Counted from the first letter of the stretch, positions 21,224 to 32,167 are shown. The stretch is DNA of 64,000 nucleotides from Globisporangium splendens (GCA_006386115.1 VFIW01000051.1:1-64000), one strand, 5' to 3'. The notes: a model not told the origin generated them from the sequence alone. Translations and numbers: made by a program.

Positions 21224-22301
21224 TTTTTCATTCTGAACAGTGGGCACCTTAGTCGGTTGTGCATTCTTCGGACGCAGCCTTGAAGAATAGTATCGAAAAA
21301 AAGTGCAGAACTGAAATTCAAAAACACTTTTTGAATTTTAGTTTTCCACACAAAATAGAAGTTTGCTGGTGGTATTTTTCTCATTTTCAGGGGTAAAGAT
21401 ACCTCAAATTGTTTGCAAGTTAGGCTGGGCTCTTCCTTCAGCCACAAGGACGCAGTCTATCTACGATGAATAGAATCTGCTAGTGTTACAAGCTACGCTG
21501 AGCATTCATGTGCGGAGCGCGACAGGATTACGTCTATCGTGACGAGGGAGTCCACCATGTCTGGTTCGTTGTCGAGTGCATAGCTGAGAGCGTACCGGAG
21601 GCGAGGACAAACGATTGTCTGAAACTCTGGGAATTGGGACTCTGGAGTCGGAACTGATTCATTCTGGTGCACGCGAAGGATGTGATTCTGCTAGACGAGG
21701 GAAAACACGACGCTTCAAGTGATGTTCCATGCCAGCACGATATATACTATAACACCTTGGGCTCAGGTTAAACCTGAGAAAAAGTTGAGGGGTTCTGGTA
21801 AAGGAGCTGTTGTATCAATTGGTTGCCATCCCAGAGATCGCGTCGGCCACTGGCGACGTGTCGTTGCATCGCGTGGTTTCACAGTTCGCTGCTGCTGTTG
21901 TTTCTCAACCGGTGTGTGCTTTTTCACCATCCGGCTGTTGCTCAGATCGTCGTGTTTAATTTTGGTTTTTCCAGACGATCCTCTCGCTTCATCCGAGCAA
22001 ATCCAAACAGTGGGATCCAGTCAAGATCTGCCTCTTTATAGTGAATATGTCGCACAATCAACCACAAATAAGAAGGCAAATGGTTACATTCAAGCAACTA
22101 TAAAAAGGTTATGATGTTGCGGTCTCACATACGAAAAGGAAGCCAGTCACTCCGCCCGATGATTACCATGCAGCAAAAGCCGCGCGTCAATGGCTTGCTT
22201 GACTGGAGCCTTTCAGGATTCATCACGCTGCTCGTTCCTTCTTCTGCCACTCGCCATTTTGCATCTCGCCGTCACCAAGCTGCCTCCCGATCCTCCCAGC
22301 A
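21224..22301. other. Intergenic region between D3' and D2'
   Basis: Mirror of 2645-3722. Nothing is supported except the D2' core promoter at 22246-22265. Confidence 0.6.
22246..22265 (+). promoter_or_regulatory. Core promoter of D2'
   Basis: CACTCGCCATTTTGC within this block resembles the oomycete initiator plus flanking element, 37-56 nt before the ATG at 22302. Confidence 0.55.
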
Positions 22302-23513
22302 ATGGTGCTTCTCCGTCAGCTACTCGCGGTGCTGTCGCTCGCCTTCGTCGTTGCTCCAGCCGCAGCACACCGTGGAGCTCGCGACCAGGAGCATGGTGTG
22401 GACGCTGCGAAGCGAGCGCTTTTCCAGGCCAATGCGCACCGCTCGCTGAAGGAATGTGCGAACTCGCCCCACGTCCGCAAGCTCAAGGAACAAGCCATCT
22501 CGCGACGTGCTGCCCACGTCGACAAACTGCGTGACGAAGTCGCGGCGCGCAGACGATTGAGTGCCAGTACGGTACTCGCGACAAGTCATCGGTCGACACT
22601 CAGTGGGATCACTCGGAACACTGACGCTGCGACGCTCTTTGGAACGGACCCAAAGTGCGTCCTCGAACCCGAGGTGACTGAAGGCCCATACTACGTCAAC
22701 GGCGAGTTCATCCGCAACGATATCCGGGAAGAACAAGCGGGCGTCGATCTCTACGCCGAGCTCCAGATCATCGACGTCAACACGTGCACTGCGGTCGAGG
22801 ACCTGTACATCGACTTCTGGCACTGCAACTCCACAGGCGTCTACTCTGGTGTGGTCGCGCGAGGCAACGGAAACCGCGCTGATACCAGCAACCGGGACAA
22901 TACGTTTGGTCGAGGGCTGTCTCCGACGGATGCGAATGGTGTCGTGTCATTCGTGACCAAGTTTCCTGGTCATTACACCGGTCGCGCAATCCACGTCCAC
23001 ATCCTCGGAACTCACGGCGGCACGTTGCTTCCCAACCAGACGTACTCTGGTGGCTCTGTTTCGCACGTCGGCCAGATCTTTTTCGACCAGGATCTCATCT
23101 CGGAGGTGGAAGCCACGCCCGTGTACATGACAAACCAGCAACGACTCACTTTGAACCGAGACGACTCGATCTTCACCCAGTCTGCTGCCAACGACTTTGA
23201 CCCCGTGATGGAGTATACCCTCCTCGGGGACACTGTGGCTGACGGCATCTTCGCGTGGATCTCTGTTGGCATCGACATGACTGCCTCGATCGAGGTGTCA
23301 GCTGCGGAAACGCTCACTGCGCGAGCGGGGGTCACGGGACCAGTGTCCGCTAGCAATGGCAGCAGCACAGGTCCGGATGCTGTGGGTGGAAATGCCGGGG
23401 GTGCCGTAGGAGGGCCTGCGAGCGCAGTCCCGATTCCAAGTGGAACATCCGCTCACATTGGTTCAGCCGCCGTTGCCGCTCTCGCGATTCTGAGTGCCAT
23501 GCTTTTCCATTAA
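22302..23513 (+). CDS. D2': secreted intradiol dioxygenase-like protein
   Basis: Mirror of D2 with an identical 403-aa translation: signal peptide, HRGARDQEH start, family core, PGHYTGRAIHVHI ligand block and GPI-like tail. It is convergent with D1' across 150 nt. Confidence 0.9.
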   Translation: MVLLRQLLAVLSLAFVVAPAAAHRGARDQEHGVDAAKRALFQANAHRSLKECANSPHVRKLKEQAISRRAAHVDKLRDEVAARRRLSASTVLATSHRSTLSGITRNTDAATLFGTDPKCVLEPEVTEGPYYVNGEFIRNDIREEQAGVDLYAELQIIDVNTCTAVEDLYIDFWHCNSTGVYSGVVARGNGNRADTSNRDNTFGRGLSPTDANGVVSFVTKFPGHYTGRAIHVHILGTHGGTLLPNQTYSGGSVSHVGQIFFDQDLISEVEATPVYMTNQQRLTLNRDDSIFTQSAANDFDPVMEYTLLGDTVADGIFAWISVGIDMTASIEVSAAETLTARAGVTGPVSASNGSSTGPDAVGGNAGGAVGGPASAVPIPSGTSAHIGSAAVAALAILSAMLFH

Positions 23514-23663
23514 GGTGATAAGAGTGTCTGCCTCGGTCCATAAGAAATACATATATATGAGTAAATTTGCATGCTATCTTCTCGAAAGTTTGCGATCATA
23601 GCCTTCGTTTTTTGTCCAGTAGTCTAATGTGTCGCTTAGTCGGAGCAAGCATGATCGCTTAGC

Positions 23664-24913
23664 TTACTGAAGAAGCAATGCGCTCAGACAGATCATAAGA
23701 CTAGCGAGCACCGATCCAGCGACCGCTGCTGGCACAGAGCTGGTCGTCGCCGATGGCGTTGGCGTAGGAGTTGTCGTAGGCGTTGCAGTAGACGTTGTGG
23801 TAGGCGTCGTCGAGTTCGGTTCTCCATTTGGTGCTCCCGTGGGAGGACCGCCAGCACCACCACCAGTGGTCGTCGTCGACGACGCGACGCCTCCGTTTGC
23901 CGTTAAAGTCGCTGCAGCCGCAACGGTCTTGGAGACCGTCCGATTGACGCCAGTGGAGATCCAGGCAAAGATGCCGTCCGTCACCGAGTTGCCGAGCAGC
24001 GCGTAGTTCATCACGGGGTCAAAATCGCCCACCACTTCTTCACCAAAGATCGTGTCGGCTGAGTTTTGCGTGATCGCTTGCGTGTTCACCTTGTACACGT
24101 CCGTCGCCTCCACCGACGTGATGAGGCTCTGGTCGAAGAAGAGCTGGCCGACGCTCGCAACCTTGCCGCCCGTGTACGTGTTGTTTGATTGGAGCGTGCC
24201 GTCGTGGGAGCCGAGTACGTGAATATGCGTCGTGCGCGACGTGTAATGCCCCGGAAAAATCGTCTTGAAGGCCACAATGCCGTCAGCGTTCGTCGCTGCG
24301 AGTCCTCGCAGGAATGTCGCGTTCGCGTTGGACAGATCGGCGCTGTTACCGTTGCCACTGGCGACGAGCCCGAGTACACGCCCGTGGCGTTGCAGTGCCA
24401 AAAGTCCACGTAGTAGTCCTTGACGGGGGTGCACGTGTTGACGTCGATGATTTGGAGCTCCGCAGTCAAGTCGATCCCCTTTTGTGTCTCCTTAATGTCA
24501 GTGCGTACGAGCTCACCGCTGACGTAGTACGGTCCCTGGGTGACCTCGGGTTCGAGGAAGCACTTGGGGGTGGTTCCGAGCAGCGTTGCAGCATCAGCAG
24601 TCGTGCTCGTGACGCTGGTGCTCTTGTGGTCCTTCCCCAGTACGGTCGAGGCAGCGAGGCGTCGTCGGCCCGCAACTTCGTTACGCAATTGCTCAACCGT
24701 GGCGAGACGACGCGCGATGGTGCGGTCGCGGAGTTCGCGCGCATAGCCCGAGTTGGCGCACGCTGCAAGAGCTCGCTGGTTGCTCTGCATGAGCATTCGA
24801 TGGTGTGCTTGCTCGGCAGTGGTCTTGACGTGCTGCGGCTGGCCTGGGTGGGCATCGACGAGCGCGCAGGTGGCGAGCGCTGACCCAATGAGGAGTTTGG
24901 CGATCTGGACCAT
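23664..24913 (-). pseudogene. D1': intradiol dioxygenase-like, single frameshift
   Basis: Mirror of D1, with the same one-base break after the VYSG motif near 24366-24371. The ATG at 24913 (MVQIAKLLIGSALATCALVD) starts the signal peptide. The frame is open further upstream to 25069, but the core promoter at 24969-24987 lies in that stretch, so the longer start is unlikely. The C-terminal part (VASGNGNSADL to the hydrophobic tail) is in a second frame ending at 23664. Confidence 0.85.
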
Positions 24914-24968
24914 AGTGATTAAGTGGCTTGGACTTGGAAAGACGGAAGGAGGAGCTGTTCTCGCTGAA

Positions 24969-24987
24969 GGCAAATGTGTGAATGAAG
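24969..24987 (-). promoter_or_regulatory. Core promoter of D1'
   Basis: Minus-strand CTTCATTCACACATTTGCC, about 55-75 nt before the ATG at 24913. It fits the oomycete initiator plus flanking element and decides the start. Confidence 0.7.
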
Positions 24988-25341
24988 CCCATGAAGCCAG
25001 GTGAGGTCGGGGCAGCAGTGGACTGGATCCATTTGCTCCTTCTCCCTGGAAGCTGTAGCAGAGATCCACTGTAAGTAAGGCGAGCTTATTTCTAGCAAGA
25101 TCACGCTGGGACGGTGAGAATTAGACGTGCGAGATCTATGAGATCGGATAAGTTTTTTTAGCGAAGCGTTGTCATTAGAGCTATTTGGGGGGGTCAATTC
25201 TGGTGGTTTGACACCTTGATGTCTGGGCAACATCGACATTATCTTTGGAAACTGCAGGTAATGATGAATTGTTGGTGTTGATCAGGATGCGTTCTGACGG
25301 GCAGAATAAAACAGTGCACAAACAAATGGCCACGAGAGACC

Positions 25342-25429
25342 TCAACATTGTGGGCAAAGGTTACCAGATCCCATGATTACAGCCTAATCTTATAATCGTG
25401 GGATCCGGTAACCTTGTAGACAATGTTGA
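25342..25429. repeat. 88-nt near-perfect hairpin
   Basis: Arms of about 37 nt pair as tcaacattgt / acaatgttga, then ggttacc / ggtaacc, then gatccca / tgggatc, then tgatta / taatcg with a few mismatches, around a loop near cagcctaatctta. It could be a MITE remnant, a small-RNA precursor or a cruciform site. No target-site duplication is obvious. Confidence 0.75.
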
Positions 25430-26112
25430 AGGCGCTTGTGTCCATGCATTACCTGCGGCCACACTGATTTCTGGTGAGTTTGTGTGAGGTGGCAGCATGT
25501 TTGGCGAGAAGTGAGCAAGGCTTCTTTTCTTCTGGTTACCACTGAGAATTTGTTTCTCATTATCCTCTATCAGGGTCGGAAATAGAGACGAAAGAAGGGA
25601 GACGCGACATACAGTGGAGCGTTTGCTCGGTTATAAATCTTTGTGGCTTCTTTCGAGCCAAATGCTGCTGTTTTCAATAGCAAACACCGAGGCCGATGCT
25701 GGCAAACTCAGGCAATAAGCATCCAAGTTTTGCATGCATACACATGCAGCAATGAAGCCCAGAGCTAAATCCATGTATGGACGCACTGCAAATGCAGAGC
25801 GTTCAAAACCGGGAGTTTGTGACGCCAACTTTGTGGCGATGGTAACAACGTTCTCAGTGAGCAATCTCCGCTGACAGTAACAGAGTTCTTGGTAATGGTT
25901 CTCGATCTGCCTGGCACGATATGGCCGCCGGTCGTCCCTCACCTAGGGTCGCAGACTGTCGTGGTGCATCAAGAACACGAGACCTGCCGAGTCTGAGAAG
26001 CAGTAACACAAACGATAAGGCATCAACAGAGTGTATATACACAAAATGATAAGGATATATGTTTCGGTTTTGGTTACCTGGAATATGCACACACCAGCTG
26101 AGAGAGAAGCAT

Positions 26113-26862
26113 TTACACGACAGTCTTATCGTAGCTACACACGTTCGTGATCGCTTTCCGGTAGTCCCCTGGGAGTCGGAAGACGCACTCCCTGGTCACG
26201 GACGCCGAGACCGAGCAGCTATTGCTGACGTACGAGTTTGGATACGTCTTGATGATGCCTGTCGTCGCGGTCGATTGGCTTCGCACGGTCATGCGGTAGT
26301 TTCCATAGCTTGCCTTGCGCGACTGGCACGCGTAGGGTGTGAATTGGTCGATGGCTTCGGTGCTTTTTCCCTTGGCAGCGCTAGCAGTATTCAGCGGGTA
26401 GCGTCCGACGGCAAGCACGTAGTCGCCCTTGGACAGTCTTCGGATCAGGTACGAATCCTGCGTGTTCAACGAACCATCGCGGCGTCCGCGTCCATAATAC
26501 GAGCTGTAGTCGTCGCCTTCGTCGTCGTTCGAGGCCATGAATTGCAGACTCCCGTCGCTCGCCTTCTTGAACAAATAGATCTGTGAGTCAATGTACGCCG
26601 AGTCGCAGTCGTTGTTGACGTCCGTGAACGTCACGTTGTCCATGGTCTCGACCGAGAGGATGTCGAATTCCACGATCGCTGACGCCGCCGTGATCGAGAG
26701 ACTGTACTGGTCCACGGAGACGTACGTCGGGTACCGATAGATGGTGCCGATTACCGTCTCCGTCACGACGCGCTCGGTCTGGGCAGCAGCAAACAACGAG
26801 CTGCAGAGAGCCACGGACGCCGAGAGCGCGAGCACGACGCGGCGCAAGATCGATCCGCGCAT
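26113..26862 (-). CDS. Secreted protein with beta-rich PPC-like domain
   Basis: 249 aa. The ATG at 26862 is chosen because it starts the signal peptide (MRGSILRRVVLALSASVALC, cleavage near AAAQ); the frame is open upstream but encodes nothing signal-like. The mature part is one extracellular domain with YDQ/DVNND-type acidic turns, a DSYLIRRLSKGDYVLAVGRY motif and paired Cys near the C-terminus. The combination of a described deviation from axis and then a GDYVLAVG strand recalls bacterial-type pre-peptidase C-terminal (PPC) domains; this is a weak structural guess. No enzyme motif was seen. Confidence 0.7.
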   Translation of the reverse strand: MRGSILRRVVLALSASVALCSSLFAAAQTERVVTETVIGTIYRYPTYVSVDQYSLSITAASAIVEFDILSVETMDNVTFTDVNNDCDSAYIDSQIYLFKKASDGSLQFMASNDDEGDDYSSYYGRGRRDGSLNTQDSYLIRRLSKGDYVLAVGRYPLNTASAAKGKSTEAIDQFTPYACQSRKASYGNYRMTVRSQSTATTGIIKTYPNSYVSNSCSVSASVTRECVFRLPGDYRKAITNVCSYDKTVV

Positions 26863-27517
26863 GGTTTCCTCTTCAGGTCGTGGCTTTGTCTTGGAGTTAT
26901 GGGTTGGTGTGGACGGAGCTGGAGCCTTGTGAGTCACTCGAGTGAAAATGAAGCGCTGGGAGGGAACGGCCAGCAAGCACAGCACTCGTTGCGCAGCGAT
27001 GGGTCGGATGGCGCCAAAGAACGGATCTTGGCACTCTGGCAGCGCGTTCTCGGAACGCAGAGGCTAGTAAACCAAAATAGAGCAGCAAGAAACAAAACTG
27101 ATGTGCCGAATTTGTACCTTGATGGTTCCAATTGAAACCACCACTGTCCCGAATGGTCAGGTCGTCTTGGAGCATCTTGCTTTGGAATGCACGCGGGCTT
27201 GGAAATTGCACAGTAAGCTGCTCTCACACTGAAAAGCAACACAATGTCAACAAAAATGTGCATCAAAAATCTATTTCGTAGCTTCGTTAATGATAAAATG
27301 GAGAGAGAGATCAGGAAGTGCACGCAACGCCACCCATGAAGAACTCAAAGCAACCATTGCACGCAGCGTACCGAGATGTGTGCGCAATCGCTCACGTCGG
27401 GCGTCTCTGAATGTGCTGTCGTTGCCTTGGCTTCGAACCTTCTCTTGTGCTTTTCTTGGCCATTTTGCGAGTTCCTCAAGAAGAAAACTGAAAAGAGTCA
27501 AACCTCTCGCATGCTTC
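26863..27517. other. Intergenic region upstream of the PPC-like gene
   Basis: Promoter side of the secreted-protein gene and 3' side of IMP3. No supported gene. Confidence 0.6.
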
Positions 27518-28069
27518 TTAGTTGCCGAGCAAGTCGTAATCGTCGAGTTTGTCGTTGTACTTCATGATCGTGCGCTTGATCTTGGAGCTGTCGACCCACG
27601 TAACGAAGTCCTCCATGGAGCGCGTGACCAGGTACGCGGGGTCGGTCACGACGCTCGGGCCGACACGCACGTGGCCCTGTTCCACGAACGTCGCGGCTTC
27701 CTTGATGTTCTCGGCCATCTTGACGCGCACCATGACGACGGGCAGACGGCGACGGCAAAAAGCCGACACGTTCACTTCTTCAGCCTTCATGAGCGACTTC
27801 TTGGTCTGGATGAGCCCCATGTTGAACAGCTTCTCGAGCAGCGCCTCCGTCGTCTTGATGCGGAACGGATCGTCCGCGGGGCGCTTCTTCAGGCGCGCGA
27901 CGACGCGGTGGATGTGGCCCGCGAGGCGGTTGTATTTGTGGTACTGCTCGCGGTCCGGCAGGCGGTAGCGGCGGATCACCTTGATCTCGTGCAGACTGTT
28001 CTCCTTGCGCCACTCGAGCAGGTCGACCTTGCGCAGCAGCTTCTGCTCATGATACTTCAGCGGACGCAT
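27518..28069 (-). CDS. IMP3: U3 snoRNP protein IMP3
   Basis: 183-aa, single-exon protein, close to the usual IMP3 length (about 183-184). It begins MRPLKYHEQKLLRKVDLLEW and carries the S4 RNA-binding fold of uS4 relatives in the second half (about 107-165, including AATFVEQGHVRVGPSVVTDP). IMP3 works with IMP4 and MPP10 in the small-subunit processome, where it helps base-pair U3 snoRNA with pre-rRNA in the nucleolus. It is transcribed divergently from the dyskerin gene across 621 nt, and both act in rRNA maturation. Confidence 0.95.
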   Translation of the reverse strand: MRPLKYHEQKLLRKVDLLEWRKENSLHEIKVIRRYRLPDREQYHKYNRLAGHIHRVVARLKKRPADDPFRIKTTEALLEKLFNMGLIQTKKSLMKAEEVNVSAFCRRRLPVVMVRVKMAENIKEAATFVEQGHVRVGPSVVTDPAYLVTRSMEDFVTWVDSSKIKRTIMKYNDKLDDYDLLGN

Positions 28070-28690
28070 GGCTCACGGATGTGGTTTCGGCTGCGCATAC
28101 AGCAAAGACAAGATACAATAGGAGGCACGTTAATACACGCAGTGCTATTGTATGCGCACGCAGAGGCTGCATACAGAGGCTGCATCGTCCTCATCACTTC
28201 CGCCCATACCTTCCAAGACGACGATTGGAGCTCTTCGGCAGTCCTTTCACACACAACACCCAATCGTTGGTTTCCCCCTCTTTACGCAACCACCTTATCT
28301 GGTTAGCCCTTTTTACCAGCCAAGTTGTGCAAAAAGGGAGACCATAATTACGAGTTTTAAATATGGTCTCCAAATACGTATTCATGGTGTCATCTCAAGC
28401 TCCACTGCATTCACAGCAAGTTGAATACCGTTTTCTGCATTTGGCATCCATTAGATACGGGATACTCAGTTGTTTCACTGAATACGTACTTGTGGTGTTC
28501 TGAACCGGTCCATTTTGCTGAACCGGACCGTTGGCTTCTGTTTATAGAGCTGCCGTGAGCCAACGAAACTCGCAGCCAGCCATAGAAACAAGCAGGTGTG
28601 ACTGGTGTCGCTTTGCGCCATTTCTGTTGAGCAGCTCCTGTGCGTCTACGTCTGCACGTGTCCTGCCTGATTGACCACAGAGAGCTCAAG
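28070..28690. other. Shared divergent promoter region IMP3/CBF5
   Basis: 621 nt between two ribosome-biogenesis start codons. It contains small inverted repeats: ggagaccata (28337-28346) with tatggtctcc (28362-28371), and cggtcc (28506-28511) with ggaccg (28525-28530). A loose direct repeat around aatacgta occurs near 28373 and 28478. No gene is present. Confidence 0.6.
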
Positions 28691-30175
28691 ATGGTGGCGT
28701 CGGAGATCGAGAAGAAGTCGAAGAAGAAGAAGCGAAAGACGTCCGTAGACGAGTCCGCCGTGACGCAGTCGTCCGACGGCAAGGACCTCATCGCGCCTGA
28801 GAGCGCAGCACCGAAGCTCGACACGTCCAAGTGGCCGCTGCTGCTCAAGAATTACAACCTGCTGAATGTACGCACGGGCCACTACACGCCGATCCCATCG
28901 AGCACGTCCCCGTTGAAGCGCAACATCAGCGACTACGTGCGCTACGGTGTGATCAACTTGGACAAGCCAGCGAACCCAAGTTCCCACGAAGTCGTCGCGT
29001 GGATCCGCCGCATCCTGCGCGTCGAGAAGACTGGTCACTCGGGTACCTTGGATCCAAAGGTTACGGGTTGTTTGATTGTGTGCATTGACCGTGCGACTCG
29101 TCTGGTGAAGGCGCAACAAGGTGCTGGTAAGGAGTACGTTGCTGTCGTGCGCCTTCACAGCGCCATCGACGGCCAAGCCAAGCTCGCGCGTGCTATTGAG
29201 ACCCTCACAGGTGCACTCTTCCAGCGTCCACCTCTTATCTCGGCCGTCAAGCGTCAGCTTCGTATCCGTACCATCTACCAGAGCAAGCTCATTGAGTATG
29301 ACCAGGAGCGCAACCTTGGTGTCTTCTGGGTGAGCTGTGAGGCTGGTACCTACATCCGTACGCTCTGTGTTCACCTGGGTCTGGTGCTCGGTGTGGGTGG
29401 CCACATGCAAGAACTGCGTCGTGTGCGCTCGGGTGTGCTCGGCGAGAGCGACTCGATGGTCACCATGCACGATGTGATGGATGCCCAGTACCAATACGAC
29501 ACATACAAGGATGAGTCATACTTGCGCCGCATCGTGCGTCCACTTGAAGTGCTTTTGACGACGTACAAGCGTATTGTCGTCAAGGACAGCTCGGTCAACG
29601 CCATCTGCTACGGTGCCAAGTTCATGGTGCCAGGTCTTTTGCGTTTCGCTGATGACATCGACATTGGTGAGGAAGTTGTGCTAATGACCACCAAGGGTGA
29701 AGCCATTGCCGTCGGTATCGCTCAGATGACGACTGCCGTCATGGCCACGTGCGACCATGGCGTTGTCGCCAAGATCAAGCGTGTCATCATGGAGCGTGAC
29801 ACGTACCCACGTCGTTGGGGACTGGGTCCAATGGCGCAGAAGGTCAAGGGTCTTGTGAAGGAGGGCAAGATCGGCAAGTTCGGCAAGGTGAACGAGAACA
29901 CGCCAGCTGATGTGACGGAATTGTACAAGAAGACTGACGCTCCAGTCGCCGAGAAGAAGCCTCTCATTGAAGAAGTTTCGAAGGAGTCGGACGATGAAGA
30001 CGAGGAGTCGGCGCGCAAGAAAGCGAAGAAGGAGAAGAAGGAGAAGAAGGAGAAGAAGAAGAACAAACGCGATGCCGAGGACGCAGCAGTAGCAGACGCC
30101 GGGGAGTCTCCGGAAAAGAAGAAGTCCAAGAAGAAGAAGAAGAAGAAATCCCAGGACAACAGTGACTCGGAATAA
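28691..30175 (+). CDS. CBF5: Dyskerin/Cbf5, H/ACA snoRNP pseudouridine synthase
   Basis: 494 aa from the ATG at 28691; the upstream in-frame ATG lacks homology to the family start. The N-terminus is Lys-rich, followed by the DKCLD and TruB-type catalytic core. [16 protein letters not shown] carries the catalytic Asp at residue 121. The PUA RNA-binding domain follows ([20 protein letters not shown] and [20 protein letters not shown], about 297-345). The tail is a long Lys/Glu-rich run, usual for nucleolar dyskerin. The enzyme isomerises uridines in rRNA, guided by H/ACA RNAs with NOP10, NHP2 and GAR1. Codon use is strongly C/G-ending, as expected for a highly expressed gene. Confidence 0.97.
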   Translation: MVASEIEKKSKKKKRKTSVDESAVTQSSDGKDLIAPESAAPKLDTSKWPLLLKNYNLLNVRTGHYTPIPSSTSPLKRNISDYVRYGVINLDKPANPSSHEVVAWIRRILRVEKTGHSGTLDPKVTGCLIVCIDRATRLVKAQQGAGKEYVAVVRLHSAIDGQAKLARAIETLTGALFQRPPLISAVKRQLRIRTIYQSKLIEYDQERNLGVFWVSCEAGTYIRTLCVHLGLVLGVGGHMQELRRVRSGVLGESDSMVTMHDVMDAQYQYDTYKDESYLRRIVRPLEVLLTTYKRIVVKDSSVNAICYGAKFMVPGLLRFADDIDIGEEVVLMTTKGEAIAVGIAQMTTAVMATCDHGVVAKIKRVIMERDTYPRRWGLGPMAQKVKGLVKEGKIGKFGKVNENTPADVTELYKKTDAPVAEKKPLIEEVSKESDDEDEESARKKAKKEKKEKKEKKKNKRDAEDAAVADAGESPEKKKSKKKKKKKSQDNSDSE

Positions 30176-30837
30176 AGCTCCTGTGTGTCTTGACACAGAT
30201 GAGCGTTTGAGGTTCACCGGAGTGGAAAAGGCAGCGGCGTCATCACAAACACAAACCAACAAAACAAATCGCACACAGTCCAGGAGCCGAGTCGCGGTGG
30301 CCGCCTTGAGAACCTTCGCTGAAAGAGTTGTGCGCTGCGTGCTCAAGTCGCCAGCCATCGGAACAACAGCCTGTCGAGTCCAGTGGCGAATCTGTTGTTG
30401 GTTGTCTGAGTCCACTCCGATGTGCTCGTTGTCTTTCTGCATCATTGTTTTCTACAGTATATATAAGTACGTCATTATTTCGCTTCTTCTTGCTCTTCGA
30501 TTGCATGTGCCAACGAAATTCCGTCTCCATATTCACATGCAGGATTGTCGTCAAAGCATTTCACCAAAATGGAGGTGTTCATTTCGTACTTAAATGAATG
30601 AGTGGATCGCACAAATCGTACCTAAATGCATCGTCAGACTAATGCTGTCACAGATCCTCGATCCTTCGACCTATACTGAATCCAAGTCAAAAATGACACA
30701 ACAATCGACTTGGGATGAAAACTTTGGATATGATGAGCACATGAGTTACAGCACTTGTGCAAACGAAAGTGGCCTCGTGTTTCTATTTGTTTGTGTCGGT
30801 TTCTGCAGCTCTGCGTGTGTGTTTGTGTGGTTGGTGT
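30176..30837. other. Convergent intergenic region, no gene seen
   Basis: Lies between the dyskerin stop and the S18m stop. No supported ORF or RNA. Confidence 0.6.
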
Positions 30838-31730
30838 CTAATCATATTCCATGTCCTCGTCAAAATCCTCGTCGTCGTCCTCCACCACTTCCTTGCCGTC
30901 ACTATTGGCGATCTCAGCCATCATCTTGGCGATATCTTCCTCTTCCATGGCCTTCCACTGCTCTGGTGAGGGCTCTGGGTATCGCGACAGGTATGGCAGC
31001 AGTGCTAATTGACGCGAGATCTTCACCGCCTGTGCTAGTTTACGTTGTTGCTTGGCGGTGAGCCCCGTGAAACGGCGAGGACGGATTCGTCCCGTTGGCG
31101 AAATGAACATACGAAGAAGGTCGACGTCCTAACAGGGAGAAAGAAGATTAGTTTCTCGTGTTGTGCAGAAGAATTAATACGTAAATGTGAATGCAAAGTC
31201 ACGTACCAAAGCCAATTCAACCACATCAGAGTGGTTGGCATTGACAAAGTACTTCCATGGCTTGTCCTTGCCCTTCGAGAATGGTCGCCGCTTGTCAGCT
31301 GGGAGCATCCAGTTGAGCATCTCTGGCGTCACACTGTTGCAAGAATTGTGGGTTGTAGAAGGAGGTTAGAGGCATGCTGTGTGCATTTGCATTCAGACGT
31401 GTAAAAAAAGAGCACTCCCACTTACGCGTCGCCTTGGTCCCAGTTCGCGAACGGGTCTGATCCTTCTTGGTCGTTGTTCTCGATGCTGCCTTCAGCGAGG
31501 CTCAACGACGCATCGTAACCAGGCATTTCCTACACGCACCATCAATCAACTCATTAGCTCAAAGGTTCTCTATAGCAAGCAGTCACAGGCGCCTAGTGCT
31601 TACGATGTAGAGTCTGTCGTCCTCGAGTTCACCGGCTTCGACAGCACCACCTTCGCCATCTTCTTGGTCCCACTCCGCGACCTCACGTTCAAATTTCTCG
31701 GCCCACTCTTCGACGCTCATGCCTTCTTCA

Positions 31731-31762
<32 letters not shown>

Positions 31763-32167
31763 ATCGTCACTGTCCACAACGACGATGTCATCCTCGTCGA
31801 ACTCTTCTTCGTCGAGCGCCTTGAGCTCTTCTTCGCTCAAGTACTGCACTTCGGCTGGGATCTCAGTGACGTCTGGATCCTCATCAAACTTGTCGTGCAG
31901 AGACTTCTTTTCAAGGCCTAGTTTAGCATCCAACGACGGTATTAGCACGGCTCTAATGGTAATGCGCAACAAAGCTACAATGATTTGTGCATAGCACAAT
32001 ATGGAGAACAACAAGCGGCACACCAGCAACATACCTTTCTTGTCCTTCTTCGAGGAGAACATGCGAACGCTCACGACAGCATTGTCGCTTCCCGCCGATG
32101 GGAACGTCAGCGCATTGTGAGCAGACACGCGCAACGCGATGCTCTTTGGAGCACCAGAACGGCTCAA
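30838..32167 (-). CDS. MRPS18: Mitochondrial ribosomal protein bS18m, five exons
   Basis: Exons read from GT-AG sites: 32167-32035, 31917-31604, 31529-31426, 31333-31207 and 31128-30838, giving 322 aa in one continuous frame. The N-terminus ([20 protein letters not shown]...RMFSSKK) looks like a mitochondrial targeting peptide. A long Asp/Glu-rich region follows (exon 2). The S18 core is in exons 4-5: the [18 protein letters not shown] block and [20 protein letters not shown], followed by [11 protein letters not shown], the family signature for 16S-type rRNA binding in the small subunit. Bacterial S18 has about 75 residues, so the acidic extension is large. Phases agree at all four introns. 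Confidence 0.9.

Larger units (their letters stand above)
12701..24945. repeat. Right arm of giant inverted repeat
   Basis: Mirror of 1-12280. It carries the intact version of D5 (15280-16575), which is corrupted in the left arm. The outer end cannot be fixed because the partner sequence lies before base 1; the D1' promoter region beyond 24945 is visible only on this side. Confidence 0.95.
24914..26112. other. Intergenic region, palindrome edge to next gene
   Basis: D1' promoter, a long hairpin (25342-25429) and otherwise no supported gene. A 103-codon frame at 25631-25942 (-) lacks recognisable features. Confidence 0.55.

Noticed and set aside
28646..29494. 282-codon ORF antisense to dyskerin
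   Set aside because: The forward frame holds TruB and PUA motifs; the antisense frame has none.
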